Below are positions 1-8,267 of a DNA stretch of 21,124 nucleotides, piece by piece. Numbering within the stretch: the first letter of the stretch is position 1; every line of letters begins with the position of its first letter. The stretch lies in NCBI GenBank assembly GCA_964606975.1, contig CAZSGY010000016.1, forward strand, positions 1 to 21,124, read 5' to 3'. The DNA comes from UBA8517 sp964606975. Its GTDB lineage: Bacteria > Patescibacteriota > Microgenomatia > UBA8517. Below the pieces are notes generated by a model that saw only the letters and a program-made list of their open reading frames with translations, searched no databases and was not told the DNA's origin. The translations under genes and the position numbers were made by a program.

Positions 1-1263
1 GGTTGGGGAGGGGAAAGTATGTTTTGGTCGCAGCAGTCAATTTCAACTCTGATCAACCCTCCCTTTGCACTATCACTTGTAATTATTCTTTTAGGACTCA
101 CAAATCTGCAAAAATATCTGACAAATAAATCCAAGCTGAATTTTATCTTGGCGGTTTTGTTTTTCGGTGCATCGATATTTATTAAAGTATACGCAGGTCT
201 TTTGGTTTTGACGGCACTTTTGGTTTGCGGACTTTATGCATTGGTAATTAATCATCAATCATCAATCCTAAAAATATTTCTTCTTTCGCTGATTTTATCT
301 TTGCTACTTTTTATTCCTTTTAATAAATCTTCTGTCGGTCTTGTAACATTTGCTCCCTTTTGGTTTTTAGAGTCAATGGTGGCTTTTGCGGATAGATTTA
401 ATTGGCAGCGAATGTATTCCGCCATGACCACCTACAGAATGGGAGAAATTTGGTTTAAAGCGATACCCGCTTACGGGCTTGTTTTTACAATTTTTATCCT
501 TGGCAATTTCGGTACTAGGATTATCGCCTTAAAAATGCTTCCCCTTAAATTTAAAAAAATATTTTCCTCGAGTGCAGTTTCCGTGTTTTTGTTTACAGTA
601 ATAACTGCCGGGATAATCGCTCCGATGTTTTTTGTTCAGAAGGGAACTCCCTGGAACACTATTCAGTTTTTTTATTATTCGTTATTTTTTACAGGCATTT
701 GGGCGGGCATCGCAGCTACGCAACTTATTGAAAAAATAAAACGCCGTTATAATGCCTGGTCGGTATTTACCTTTTCAGTAGTCATAATTTTATTGACAAT
801 TCCAACCACTCTGGCATCCCTCGGAAATTACCTATCCGCTAAACCTCAGTCTATCTTGCCAAAAGAAGAAATGGAGGCTTTAGAGTTTTTATCGAAACAA
901 CCTGTGGGCACCGTGCTTACCTATCCTTTTGACAAAGTAAAAGCAAACCTTGCAGAATCACCAAAACCACTTTCCCGGTATGTATCAACAGCCTATGTGT
1001 CTGCGTTTTCGGGACAAAATGTCTATCTTGAAGATGAAATGAACTTAGATATTATGCAATACCCGTGGAAAGAAAGAAGGGAGTCACAGGAGAGCTTCTT
1101 AAACACCTCTGATGCCGACAGCGCGTCAAAATATTTAAGAGATAATCGTATTAACTATATTTACTGGCTCAACGGCGAGCACACAAAAGTGGGCACAGAG
1201 CATCTTATGGTGACGGAGATATTTCAAAACAACAGTGTTACAATTTTTAATGTAGTTTATTAA
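1..1263 (+). CDS. Polytopic membrane protein, GT-C-like, 5'-truncated by window edge
   Basis: The frame is open to base 1, so the first ATG (19) is not the true start. The six codons before it read GWGGES, and GGES-x-FW matches GGESIFW at residues 208-214 of the 614-aa protein on the minus strand at 6398-8242. By that alignment about 200 N-terminal residues lie outside the window. Other shared motifs are KVYAG (nt 184-198), QKG-x3-NT-x-QF, and a C-terminal YVSA-x-S ... DIM-x-Y-x-W-x-ER segment. Several hydrophobic helices are followed by a soluble tail of about 130 residues. The architecture suggests a GT-C membrane glycosyltransferase using a lipid-linked sugar, but the catalytic N-terminal loop is missing here, so the function is inferred. 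A low-complexity ATCAATC tract at 245-268 encodes VINHQSSI in one loop. The stop is followed directly by the next gene's ATG. Confidence 0.8.
   Translation, partial: GWGGESMFWSQQSISTLINPPFALSLVIILLGLTNLQKYLTNKSKLNFILAVLFFGASIFIKVYAGLLVLTALLVCGLYALVINHQSSILKIFLLSLILSLLLFIPFNKSSVGLVTFAPFWFLESMVAFADRFNWQRMYSAMTTYRMGEIWFKAIPAYGLVFTIFILGNFGTRIIALKMLPLKFKKIFSSSAVSVFLFTVITAGIIAPMFFVQKGTPWNTIQFFYYSLFFTGIWAGIAATQLIEKIKRRYNAWSVFTFSVVIILLTIPTTLASLGNYLSAKPQSILPKEEMEALEFLSKQPVGTVLTYPFDKVKANLAESPKPLSRYVSTAYVSAFSGQNVYLEDEMNLDIMQYPWKERRESQESFLNTSDADSASKYLRDNRINYIYWLNGEHTKVGTEHLMVTEIFQNNSVTIFNVVY
245..268 (+). repeat. Low-complexity ATCAATC tract within a coding region
   Basis: Short tandem iterations of ATCATCA/ATCAATC lie in frame inside the first gene and encode part of the VINHQSSI stretch. 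A closely related tract is at 14727-14773 in an unrelated gene, where it encodes VINHQPSTIS. The paralogue on the minus strand has no matching residues at the aligned position (VWELIKSRKF), which suggests an in-frame expansion or insertion. Confidence 0.5.
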
Positions 1264-2964
1264 ATGAAAATAGTTAAACAGTTATTTCAAAAAAGATGGT
1301 TTTGGGCAGTCATTGTTGCTCTTTTTACCATCCCGACATTTTCGGCGCTTATCCGTCCGGGTTTTTTTCCGATGCACGATGACCTGCAGGCCTTTAGGTT
1401 TTATGAAATGGACAAATGTTTTGCCGATTTTCAAATTCCATGCCGCTGGGTGCCGGACGCCGGATATGGGTATGGGTATCCTCAGTTTAATTATTACCCC
1501 CCGAGTGTTTATTACATAGGTGAAGCTTTACATCTATTAGGGATAGGGTTTATCGATACCACAAAAATACTTTTTGCTGCCGGACTTGTTCTTTCCGCTT
1601 TGGCCATGTTTCTTTTGGTAAGTGAAATGCTTGGCAATTTTCCGGGATTTGTTTCCGCAATGCTATATACATTTGTCCCCTATAAGGCTGTTGAGGTTTA
1701 CGTCAGAGGTGCAATGAGCGAGTTTTGGTCTTTGGTCTTTTACCCTCTCATTTTTTGGGCGGTGTATAAACTTATCAAAACTTTAAAAACAAAATATATT
1801 GCACTGCTGGCTTTATCAATCGGCATGCTTTTGACGACACATCTTTTAATGTCAATGATTTTTGTCCTGCCGGCGGCTATTTGGACAATCTATTGGCTGG
1901 TAAAAGAAAATAAATTGGCGAAAATAGGAAAAGTGGCAGCCGGAGTAGCCCTGGGTGTTGGGTTTGCTGCATTTTTTATCCTGCCCGTTATTTTTGAGGG
2001 GAAATATGCGCATACGGAGACCCTGACAATGGGATATTTCGGTTATCTGCAGCATTTTGTAAATGTCTTTAAACTTTTTATTTCCAGGGAGTGGGGGTAT
2101 GGGTCCTCCGGATTTCCTAACGAAAAATTAAATCTTTCAACCGGTTTAATTCAGTGGACATTTGCTTTGGTTGCATTCGCCTTGGGTGCGTTTTATATTT
2201 TTGTGAAAAAGAAAAATAAAGAAATGAAAGATTGGTCCTGTCTACTGATCACGCTTTCAATAATGGAATTGTCGACTCTTTTTATGATTCATGTTAAATC
2301 TAGCTTTATTTGGAAGCTTTTTCCTTTCCTCGCCTGGCTGCAGTTCCCCTGGAGATTTTTAAGTGTCAGTATTTTTCTTTTGGCTATTATTGGAGGCATT
2401 GGAATTCACCTTTTACCCAAATTTAAAAAAACTGTCGGGATATCTCTGGTTGCTCTGGCAATAATTTTAAATTACTCGTATTTTGTACCTAAAGACTGGA
2501 TAAACATAACAGACGCTGAAAAGTTTTCCGGAGCATCCTGGCAAAAACAATTAACTATCAGTATTTTTGATTATTTACCGATTTACGCAAAGCTCCCACC
2601 CATCTCCGCGGCGCCGGAAACTCCGGAGGTTTTGCAAGGCAAGGCAGAATTTACCACTTACGTCAAAGGCAGCGATTTTCAGAAAGGGAAAGTATTGGTT
2701 TTGGAAGATGCGGTCATCAGACTTCCTATATTTGATTTCCCGGGGATGCGGGTTAGGGTTGACGGAGATAGCGTGCCGCATGTTAATAATGATTGCAGGG
2801 GTCAGGAATTTTGTCTGGGGCTTGTTACGTTTAATTTACCTATGGGTGAACACGAAATTGAGGTAGAATTAGAGGACACTCCTGTCAGAAGAGTGGGTAA
2901 CTACCTTTCACTGGTGTCGCTACTAGTTATTGGCTGGATTTTAGTGAAAAAGAGTAAAGAATGA
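1264..2964 (+). CDS. PTPS-related (PF10131-type) polytopic membrane protein, copy 1
   Basis: A 566-aa protein of the '6-pyruvoyl-tetrahydropterin synthase-related' membrane family. That label is historical; members look like GT-C or YfhO-like glycosyltransferases. After the first transmembrane helix (about 12-30) comes an outer loop with PGFFPMHDD (32-40), RWVPD (61-65) and YPQFNYYPP (72-80). The paired acidic residues D39/D40 are candidate catalytic positions. Many helices follow, and then a C-terminal beta-rich domain from about residue 440 with a PGMRVRVDG motif before a final helix. The next gene is a clear paralogue sharing RWVPD, the VEVYVRG/LDVYVRG motif, QFPWRF and the PG-x-x-VR-x-(D/N)G tail. 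ATG 1264 directly follows the upstream TAA, and no Shine-Dalgarno sequence is evident. The 3' end overlaps the next gene by 4 nt (ATGA). Family assignment is fairly secure; donor and acceptor are unknown. Confidence 0.82.
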   Translation: MKIVKQLFQKRWFWAVIVALFTIPTFSALIRPGFFPMHDDLQAFRFYEMDKCFADFQIPCRWVPDAGYGYGYPQFNYYPPSVYYIGEALHLLGIGFIDTTKILFAAGLVLSALAMFLLVSEMLGNFPGFVSAMLYTFVPYKAVEVYVRGAMSEFWSLVFYPLIFWAVYKLIKTLKTKYIALLALSIGMLLTTHLLMSMIFVLPAAIWTIYWLVKENKLAKIGKVAAGVALGVGFAAFFILPVIFEGKYAHTETLTMGYFGYLQHFVNVFKLFISREWGYGSSGFPNEKLNLSTGLIQWTFALVAFALGAFYIFVKKKNKEMKDWSCLLITLSIMELSTLFMIHVKSSFIWKLFPFLAWLQFPWRFLSVSIFLLAIIGGIGIHLLPKFKKTVGISLVALAIILNYSYFVPKDWINITDAEKFSGASWQKQLTISIFDYLPIYAKLPPISAAPETPEVLQGKAEFTTYVKGSDFQKGKVLVLEDAVIRLPIFDFPGMRVRVDGDSVPHVNNDCRGQEFCLGLVTFNLPMGEHEIEVELEDTPVRRVGNYLSLVSLLVIGWILVKKSKE

Positions 2965-4643
2965 AAAAGAAATTAAAAAAACTATCTAAATTTTGGTGGA
3001 TTTTAGTACTTCCGTTTCTAATTCCTTCATTTAACCGTTTAATTCACAAGGGCTTTTTCCCGACTCAGGATTATATTTATGTCGCCAGAATTTATCAGAT
3101 GGACAAGTCTTTGAAAGACGGCCAGTTTCCGGTAAGGTGGGTTCCGGATTTCCGCTACGGCGAACCTCTTTTTAACTTTTACGCACCGCTCACTTACTAT
3201 GCCGGCTCATTAGTACACACTTTTAATATTAGTTTTTTGGATACGGCAAAAGTTTTGTATGCATTTGGTTTTGTTCTGTCTTTTATATCAATGTATTTTT
3301 TTGGCAAAGAACTTTGGGGAAAGGCCGGGGGCCTGCTTTCCGCGTTTGTCTATTTATACGCTCCATACAGGGCGCTTGACGTCTACGTACGTGGAGATTT
3401 GTCGGAAAGCTGGGTATTTATTCTTCTACCGCTAATATTTTTAGGAGTGCTTAAGCTTTCTCGAGAAATTAACGGTAAAAACATAGCTCTGTTATCACTG
3501 TCACTTGCCGGACTTTTCTATACACACAACGTGATGACAATGCTCATCGCGCCCTTTTTTGTTCTTTGGATTATTTTTGTGGTTTGGAAAGAAAAAAACT
3601 CGAAACTTATTGTTCCGCTTCTCTCGACATCTTTATTGGGTGTTGGCCTGGGAGCAAGTTTTTTGCTGCCGGCATATTTTGAAAAATCTTTTGTACAGGT
3701 ACAGCATCTGACAGACGGATATTTCGATTTCAGAGCACACTTTGTCGAGCTAAGACAATTCTTTTCTACATTTTGGGGATATGGGGCGTCAACTTGGTTG
3801 GGAGATGACGGAATGTCATTCCAGCTCGGGGTGATGCAGTGGGTAGCTTTAGGCTCCATCCCAATCCTAATTTTCATTAAAAGGAAAAAATTTAAAAAAG
3901 AGAAAATATTATATACAGTAGCATTCCTTTTCTTTGTTTTTCTGTTTTCCGTTTTTCTGCAGCACAACAAATCAACGTTTATCTGGCTTAATATTCCGCT
4001 ACTTCAATACGTCCAGTTCCCCTGGAGATTTATGGCTATAAGTACATTTTTTGCCGCGTCTTTGGCGGGAGTATTGGCTTTGCTTTTACCCAAGATGAGA
4101 TATGTAATATTGGGTGTTTTTGTTGTCTTACTGATTATTTTTAACTACAACTATTTTAGGTTTGAAAGTTACTACGAAGACTCGGTTGACTCTCATTATA
4201 TTTCATCCGAGACACTTTCAAAGGATGACAGACTACCCAAAGATTACCTTCCGGTTTGGGTTAAGGTCAGGAAGTCTGAAAAAATTACTAGCCCAATCGT
4301 TATCGGCGGAGAAGCAGAGGTAAGCAATTTTACCACCCGTAGTAATTCGGCAAAGTTTGATTTAAGTGTTTCCAAGGAAGCAACATTGGAAGTTCCGATT
4401 ACTTATTTTCCCGGATGGACGGTCAGGTTGAATGGCGCAAAAGTAAATTTGGATGATCCGGGTGAATTGGGGCTGATACGATTTCCCGCCGCACCCGGCG
4501 AATACGATGTAGACGTTCGTTTGGAAAACACACCCTTAAGAACTGTCGGCAATCTGATTTCCTTTATAAGTTTATTGATCGTTTTCTATTTCTTATTTCT
4601 TTTTAAAAGAAAGGGTGTTAAAAAACATATAAGTAATAAATGA
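2961..4643 (+). CDS. PTPS-related (PF10131-type) polytopic membrane protein, copy 2
   Basis: A 560-aa tandem paralogue of the preceding gene. The first outer loop has GFFPTQD (31-37), RWVPD (59-63) and FNFYAPLTYY (71-80). D37 stands where the first gene has a DD pair, so one acidic residue is not conserved. A LDVYVRGDLSESW motif follows in the next loop, then about ten further helices with QFPWRF near the end of the core. The C-terminal beta domain contains FPGWTVRLNG and is closed by a last helix and a lysine-rich tail. Such PGW-x-V domains are also found at the C-terminus of YfhO-type proteins. The start overlaps the upstream stop as ATGA, indicating translational coupling, and the 3' end does the same with the next gene. 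Donor and acceptor cannot be read from the sequence. Confidence 0.82.
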   Translation: MKKKLKKLSKFWWILVLPFLIPSFNRLIHKGFFPTQDYIYVARIYQMDKSLKDGQFPVRWVPDFRYGEPLFNFYAPLTYYAGSLVHTFNISFLDTAKVLYAFGFVLSFISMYFFGKELWGKAGGLLSAFVYLYAPYRALDVYVRGDLSESWVFILLPLIFLGVLKLSREINGKNIALLSLSLAGLFYTHNVMTMLIAPFFVLWIIFVVWKEKNSKLIVPLLSTSLLGVGLGASFLLPAYFEKSFVQVQHLTDGYFDFRAHFVELRQFFSTFWGYGASTWLGDDGMSFQLGVMQWVALGSIPILIFIKRKKFKKEKILYTVAFLFFVFLFSVFLQHNKSTFIWLNIPLLQYVQFPWRFMAISTFFAASLAGVLALLLPKMRYVILGVFVVLLIIFNYNYFRFESYYEDSVDSHYISSETLSKDDRLPKDYLPVWVKVRKSEKITSPIVIGGEAEVSNFTTRSNSAKFDLSVSKEATLEVPITYFPGWTVRLNGAKVNLDDPGELGLIRFPAAPGEYDVDVRLENTPLRTVGNLISFISLLIVFYFLFLFKRKGVKKHISNK

Positions 4644-5845
4644 AAAAACTTTTGGGGTTAGCGGTAATCTTGAGAATTCTGGTTTCAATTTTCATCTTTC
4701 ACCCTGATATAAAGACGATAGGTTATCAGACATCATTTCTTAAACACGGCGTTATCGATATCTATTCCCATATCGCCGAAAACAAAAAAGACCTTCCATT
4801 AAAAGACAGTTTTGTTTATTTCCCTTTGACATATTTGACGTTGGGGGTGCATCAGGCGGTTTTGTCTCCGATTTTAGGAAATCAATTTGATGCCTGGCTT
4901 TCGAATGCGGATTCCGTCGGAATGGTTACAGATCCGAACATTTTCAAATATTTGCTTGCGCTTAAATTGCCATATTTGATTTTGGACATCGTAATAGCTT
5001 TTATACTTCTTTCTTATTTTGCAGATCGGAAATGGGGGAAGAAAGCGTTTACTTTATGGCTTTTTAATCCTTTTACCATTTTTATTATCTACGGGTTTGG
5101 AAACGTGGATATTTTCCCCGTTACTCTAACACTTCTTGCTCTCTCGTTTATTAAAAAAGATAGGAAGATTCCGGCTGCTTTAATGTTAGGGTTGGCCGCG
5201 GGGTTTAAGATATACCCGCTTCTATTTGTTCCCTTTTTGATTTTAACTGGAAAGTCTTTCAAGGAGAGATTGTCACTGGGGATAATTCCTTTCGCTGTTT
5301 TTGGATTGATATCTCTGCCGTTTTTATCACCGACGTTTTTTGAATCAACACTAATTTCCGGATTAACGACAAGAATGTTTAATCCCGGATTCAATGTCGG
5401 TTTTGGGGAGTCAATAATTGTAGGACTGATGCTTCTTTCGTCTCTTTTTTTCTATGCATGGTTTAAGGACAAAAGACCCAATATGTTTAATTACTGGTTT
5501 ACAGTTTTATTGATAATCTTTTCATTTTCGCACTTCCATGTCGCCTGGCTGCTTTGGATAGCACCGTTTGTTGTTATTCTGGCTATAGAGAAAGAAAAAT
5601 TTTCCCTGCCGCTACTTATGCTTGCGGTAGCATCCATCTTGATTCCGCTTTTGTATCAGGATAGATCGATGTCCATTTCACTTTATAGAATTTACTCTAC
5701 ATGGTTTGATCTTTTGCCTACCCCTTTTACCGCCATTCAGAGATTTTTCGATCCATATAGTCTGCAAAGCATCCTGCACTCGCTTTTAGCAGGAGGATCA
5801 TTAATTGTTGCGCTGGAGCTTTTTAAGAAGGAGGAGAAATTATGA
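4640..5845 (+). CDS. GT87/PIG-M-like polytopic mannosyltransferase-type protein
   Basis: A 401-aa multi-spanning protein, roughly ten helices. After the first helix comes an outer loop with HPD (21-23), GVIDIYSH (37-44) and FVYFPLTYLTLG (58-69), where aspartates and the Y-x-P-x-x-Y pattern recall GT-C enzymes using polyprenyl-phosphate sugars. A second block, WLFNPFTIFIIYGFGNVDIFP (140-160), together with GFKIYPLLFVP (188-198), is the pattern seen in GT87 (DUF2029) and PIG-M type mannosyltransferases. The protein would act in the cytoplasmic membrane with its catalytic loop outside. It overlaps the upstream gene by 4 nt and the next by 4 nt. The subfamily is less certain than GT-C membership, and the mannose specificity is a family-level guess only. 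Confidence 0.7.
   Translation: MKKLLGLAVILRILVSIFIFHPDIKTIGYQTSFLKHGVIDIYSHIAENKKDLPLKDSFVYFPLTYLTLGVHQAVLSPILGNQFDAWLSNADSVGMVTDPNIFKYLLALKLPYLILDIVIAFILLSYFADRKWGKKAFTLWLFNPFTIFIIYGFGNVDIFPVTLTLLALSFIKKDRKIPAALMLGLAAGFKIYPLLFVPFLILTGKSFKERLSLGIIPFAVFGLISLPFLSPTFFESTLISGLTTRMFNPGFNVGFGESIIVGLMLLSSLFFYAWFKDKRPNMFNYWFTVLLIIFSFSHFHVAWLLWIAPFVVILAIEKEKFSLPLLMLAVASILIPLLYQDRSMSISLYRIYSTWFDLLPTPFTAIQRFFDPYSLQSILHSLLAGGSLIVALELFKKEEKL
5828..5836 (+). promoter_or_regulatory. Strong Shine-Dalgarno sequence
   Basis: AAGGAGGAG lies 5-6 nt before the ATG at 5842 (7 nt from the GGAGG core), within the end of the preceding gene. It is the clearest ribosome-binding site in the window. It fixes the start of the small protein and shows the host uses the anti-SD interaction, unlike many other starts here that have no such motif. 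Confidence 0.8.
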
Positions 5846-6447
5846 AAAAAATGATTTGGTTAACAGTCTTTTTTGTATTGGCTTTGGTGTTTGTGGCTCC
5901 AGTTTTTCTGTCACTTTCTCTTTCAATGACACCGGCAAACATACAGCCCGGGTATGATCCCGGCATCAGGCTTTCAATATACCGGGACAGGGTGTTTACT
6001 CAAAAATTTGTTTCAGGGGCGCAAAACCTCACAGCAGTAGGACTATCCATTCGAAATCCGAATCTTAAAAATAAAGCGGGTATAATATTCAATCTATACG
6101 ATTCCTCCGGAAATTTAATAAGAACAATTGCGATCAACGGACAGAATCTGGAAGACGGTTCGTTTACAAAATTCATATTTGATTCCATCCCTGATTCACT
6201 TGGCAGGCAGTATGAGTTTTCTCTTTCCTCCCCGGCAGCGGGACCGGAGGAAACCATAGAGGTGTTTATAATTGAATCCGATAAAGATTCGGGCATTACC
6301 GAATATTCATATCTTGGGGAGACCCATGCCGGCGGGACGCCCATGGTCGCCTATGAAAAGCCTGAAAGTAAATCGGAGACTGTCAAAAGCGTTTTTTCTA
6401 GTTGGCTTTCCAGACTTCTACATCTTGATTCTCAAAAATCGGAGTAA
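5842..6447 (+). CDS. Small membrane-anchored beta-rich extracytoplasmic protein
   Basis: A 201-aa protein with one N-terminal hydrophobic segment (about 4-28) acting as a signal or anchor, then a beta-strand-rich domain (about 50-148). Motifs in that domain are TQKFVSGAQNLTAVGLSI (53-70), a FNLYDSSGNLIRTI strand pair (83-96), a FDSIPDSLGRQYEF segment (113-126) and an 'SLSSPAAG' turn. This pattern resembles jelly-roll modules that I recall at the C-terminus of polytopic surface glycosyltransferases; here it is separate. The tail (180-195) is amphipathic with WLSRLLHL. It is coupled to the upstream GT87-like gene by an ATGA overlap and has a strong SD, so higher expression than its neighbours is possible. 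An auxiliary or carbohydrate-binding subunit is an inference. The last 50 nt overlap the 3' end of the minus-strand gene. Confidence 0.7.
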   Translation: MKKMIWLTVFFVLALVFVAPVFLSLSLSMTPANIQPGYDPGIRLSIYRDRVFTQKFVSGAQNLTAVGLSIRNPNLKNKAGIIFNLYDSSGNLIRTIAINGQNLEDGSFTKFIFDSIPDSLGRQYEFSLSSPAAGPEETIEVFIIESDKDSGITEYSYLGETHAGGTPMVAYEKPESKSETVKSVFSSWLSRLLHLDSQKSE

Positions 6448-8242
6448 GGCCAATATCTTCCGGGCTGACCTTTGGCCTTATGGCCTTCGGGTAGTATAAA
6501 ATGTCTGCCTCAGTTTCTGAAAAACGACCCCTGACAATTTGAGGATTTTCATTTGAAAATATGACCATTTTATTTTCCGATCTTTCTTGCCAATTGTAAC
6601 CCATGATGTCTACTTGCTCGTAATCATCGAAATATGTTCTTCTGGCTGATAGTGCAGAAACATAGGATGTGTCAAACCAATCCCAGATTTGGGGTGTTTC
6701 ACCCTCAAGACTTAGATATTTATTATAAGGAGGAGTTAGGATAACATCCTCTTCATCTGTATTGTTTTTTATAAATTGCAGTGCCTCGATCTCACCTGCC
6801 GATATTTTGGCAAAAGCCGGCCGGGAATAAAATTCCTTCAAAAGGCCTATCTGGGTCGGGATCATGAGAATCACGATGAGCGGCCCGAAAAAATATCGAT
6901 ATTTTGTTGGAATCCTGGCAACCTGAATCCCTGCTAGTATTCCGAAAAGTAGAACAAAAAATTGCAAAAATTGACTGGTGTTTGAAGCTACGCCTTTTTG
7001 CAAAAAGAGTAGAGGAAGGATTAAAGAAATTGTGATAGCAACCTTTATAATCGGATGTGTTTTTAAGAAATTTTTAAGACCTAAAAATCTCATACCCAAA
7101 TTGCCGAAAAAGAAGATAAGAAATGCTACGCCCTCGTATTCCAAAATTCTCAAAATTGATTTTATACCTCCGCGGTCCAGATAAAACTGTCTTCTTAATT
7201 CGAGATCCAGCCAATTAAGCCGGGAAGGTTCCACCACCATAGTTCTTATATACCACCAGGGCTGAAAAATTAGAAAAGAAGCGGATCCTGATGTGTTTGG
7301 AAAATAAAGAGCCAATGCCAAAATTCCGCTCACAAAAGTTAGCAGAAGTGTTTCAAACTTTCGGCTTTTGATAAGTTCCCACACCCCGACAATTCCCAGT
7401 GAAACCAAGGCGGTAACCCCGGCATAGACCTTAAAACTGGATAAAGTGCCAAAAAGCAAAACGCAAATTGCAAAGAACGCATATTTTTTACCCCCCATCT
7501 TTTCCTTACTAAAAAGCAAGTAAAAATATATAGCAGTCAAAAATACAAAGTCCGAAATAATCTGAGGCGGATTACCGCCCGCACTTTGAGGCTGTGTTGC
7601 CCAAAAAATGCTTTCTCCACCAATAGTTTTGTTTTTTAAATAAGTGACTATGTATCCGAAACTGCCGCCAAAATAAGTAAATATAGTTGCCCAAATCGGT
7701 GCAGAAGGATTTTTGGTAAGTCTTTTCGTAAGAAAATAAACTGAGGCTCCCAAAAATAAAGAACTTAATACGGGAAAAATTCTGAAGTACAAATCCATGT
7801 TGGAAAAAGGCAGGTATTTACTGGCCATTGCGGGTAAGATATCGCTAAAGAAGTGGTAATTAACCAGTTTTTCCCCTGCAAAAACCGGATTTTGAAATGG
7901 CCATCCTTTTTTCATTTCTTCCATGAGTGCTATATGCCACGTCCCGTCGTGTCCGTTTGCGCTCCAGAAAAGCAGATCGCCGTCTTTTATCGTTCCACTG
8001 GGGGATATGATAGCCAACTGTCCGGCCATTCCCAATACAAAAACTATTAAAATGGTAATTGTTCGAAGCGACGGCTTAACCTTCATCTGTTTTACAGTTC
8101 TGGTAAAAGGTTTAATTAAGAAAAACAGAGAAAGAAAAGTAAGCGGGATAATTAGTACGGTAATATTGAGTATTATCAGTAAGTAAGATAGCAGGGTAAA
8201 AAATACAAAACCGACAATTCCGCCCATGAGTATTTTTTCCAT
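6398..8242 (-). CDS. GT-C-like polytopic membrane protein (full-length paralogue of first gene)
   Basis: A 614-aa protein with two N-terminal helices, a third near 61-80, and then an outer loop rich in candidate catalytic or ligand residues: KDGDLLFWSANGHDGTWH (86-103) with D87, H98 and D99, then NYHFFSD (128-134). Later motifs shared with the partial gene at 1-1263 are GGES-x-FW (208-214), KVYAG (271-275) and QKG-x3-NT-x-QF (415-425). A C-terminal soluble region contains DIM-x-Y-x-W-x-ER. The architecture is that of GT-C glycosyltransferases, but I cannot name the CAZy family. It is the only large gene on the minus strand and is transcribed divergently from the GT39 cluster with just 25 nt between start codons. 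Its last 50 nt overlap the convergent small gene. Confidence 0.8.
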   Translation of the reverse strand: MEKILMGGIVGFVFFTLLSYLLIILNITVLIIPLTFLSLFFLIKPFTRTVKQMKVKPSLRTITILIVFVLGMAGQLAIISPSGTIKDGDLLFWSANGHDGTWHIALMEEMKKGWPFQNPVFAGEKLVNYHFFSDILPAMASKYLPFSNMDLYFRIFPVLSSLFLGASVYFLTKRLTKNPSAPIWATIFTYFGGSFGYIVTYLKNKTIGGESIFWATQPQSAGGNPPQIISDFVFLTAIYFYLLFSKEKMGGKKYAFFAICVLLFGTLSSFKVYAGVTALVSLGIVGVWELIKSRKFETLLLTFVSGILALALYFPNTSGSASFLIFQPWWYIRTMVVEPSRLNWLDLELRRQFYLDRGGIKSILRILEYEGVAFLIFFFGNLGMRFLGLKNFLKTHPIIKVAITISLILPLLFLQKGVASNTSQFLQFFVLLFGILAGIQVARIPTKYRYFFGPLIVILMIPTQIGLLKEFYSRPAFAKISAGEIEALQFIKNNTDEEDVILTPPYNKYLSLEGETPQIWDWFDTSYVSALSARRTYFDDYEQVDIMGYNWQERSENKMVIFSNENPQIVRGRFSETEADILYYPKAIRPKVSPEDIGLTPIFENQDVEVWKAN

Positions 8243-8267
8243 ACCTAAAGTATATTACAATTAGAGT
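8243..8267. promoter_or_regulatory. Divergent 25-bp promoter region with two -10-like hexamers
   Basis: This is the only spacer between two divergent start codons. On the plus strand TACAAT (8256-8261) ends 6 nt before the ATG at 8268. On the minus strand TATACT (complement of 8249-8254) ends 6 nt before the ATG at 8242. Both placements would start RNA at or next to the start codon, giving leaderless mRNAs. Neither side has a Shine-Dalgarno motif, and no convincing -35 was found; any such element would lie inside the opposite gene. Confidence 0.5.

Noticed and set aside
19..21. ATG at 19 as start of the first gene
   Set aside because: The frame is open to base 1 and the preceding codons GGES match the middle of a 614-aa paralogue, so this ATG is internal.
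2961..2964. Programmed frameshift or gene fusion at the ATGA overlaps
   Set aside because: Each overlap is a normal stop/start coupling with complete proteins on both sides and no slippery run was seen.
3518..3970. 150-codon open frame on the minus strand within the second PTPS-related gene
   Set aside because: It lies wholly antisense to a well-supported membrane protein and its translation shows no recognisable motif; similar antisense frames at 5089-5394, 18877-19287 and 20249-20677 were dropped for the same reason.
6455..6490. Possible fourth copy of the 27-bp repeat (GGGCTGACCTTTGG)
   Set aside because: Only the GCTGACC-like centre agrees; the ends differ and the bases encode the conserved tail of the minus-strand protein.
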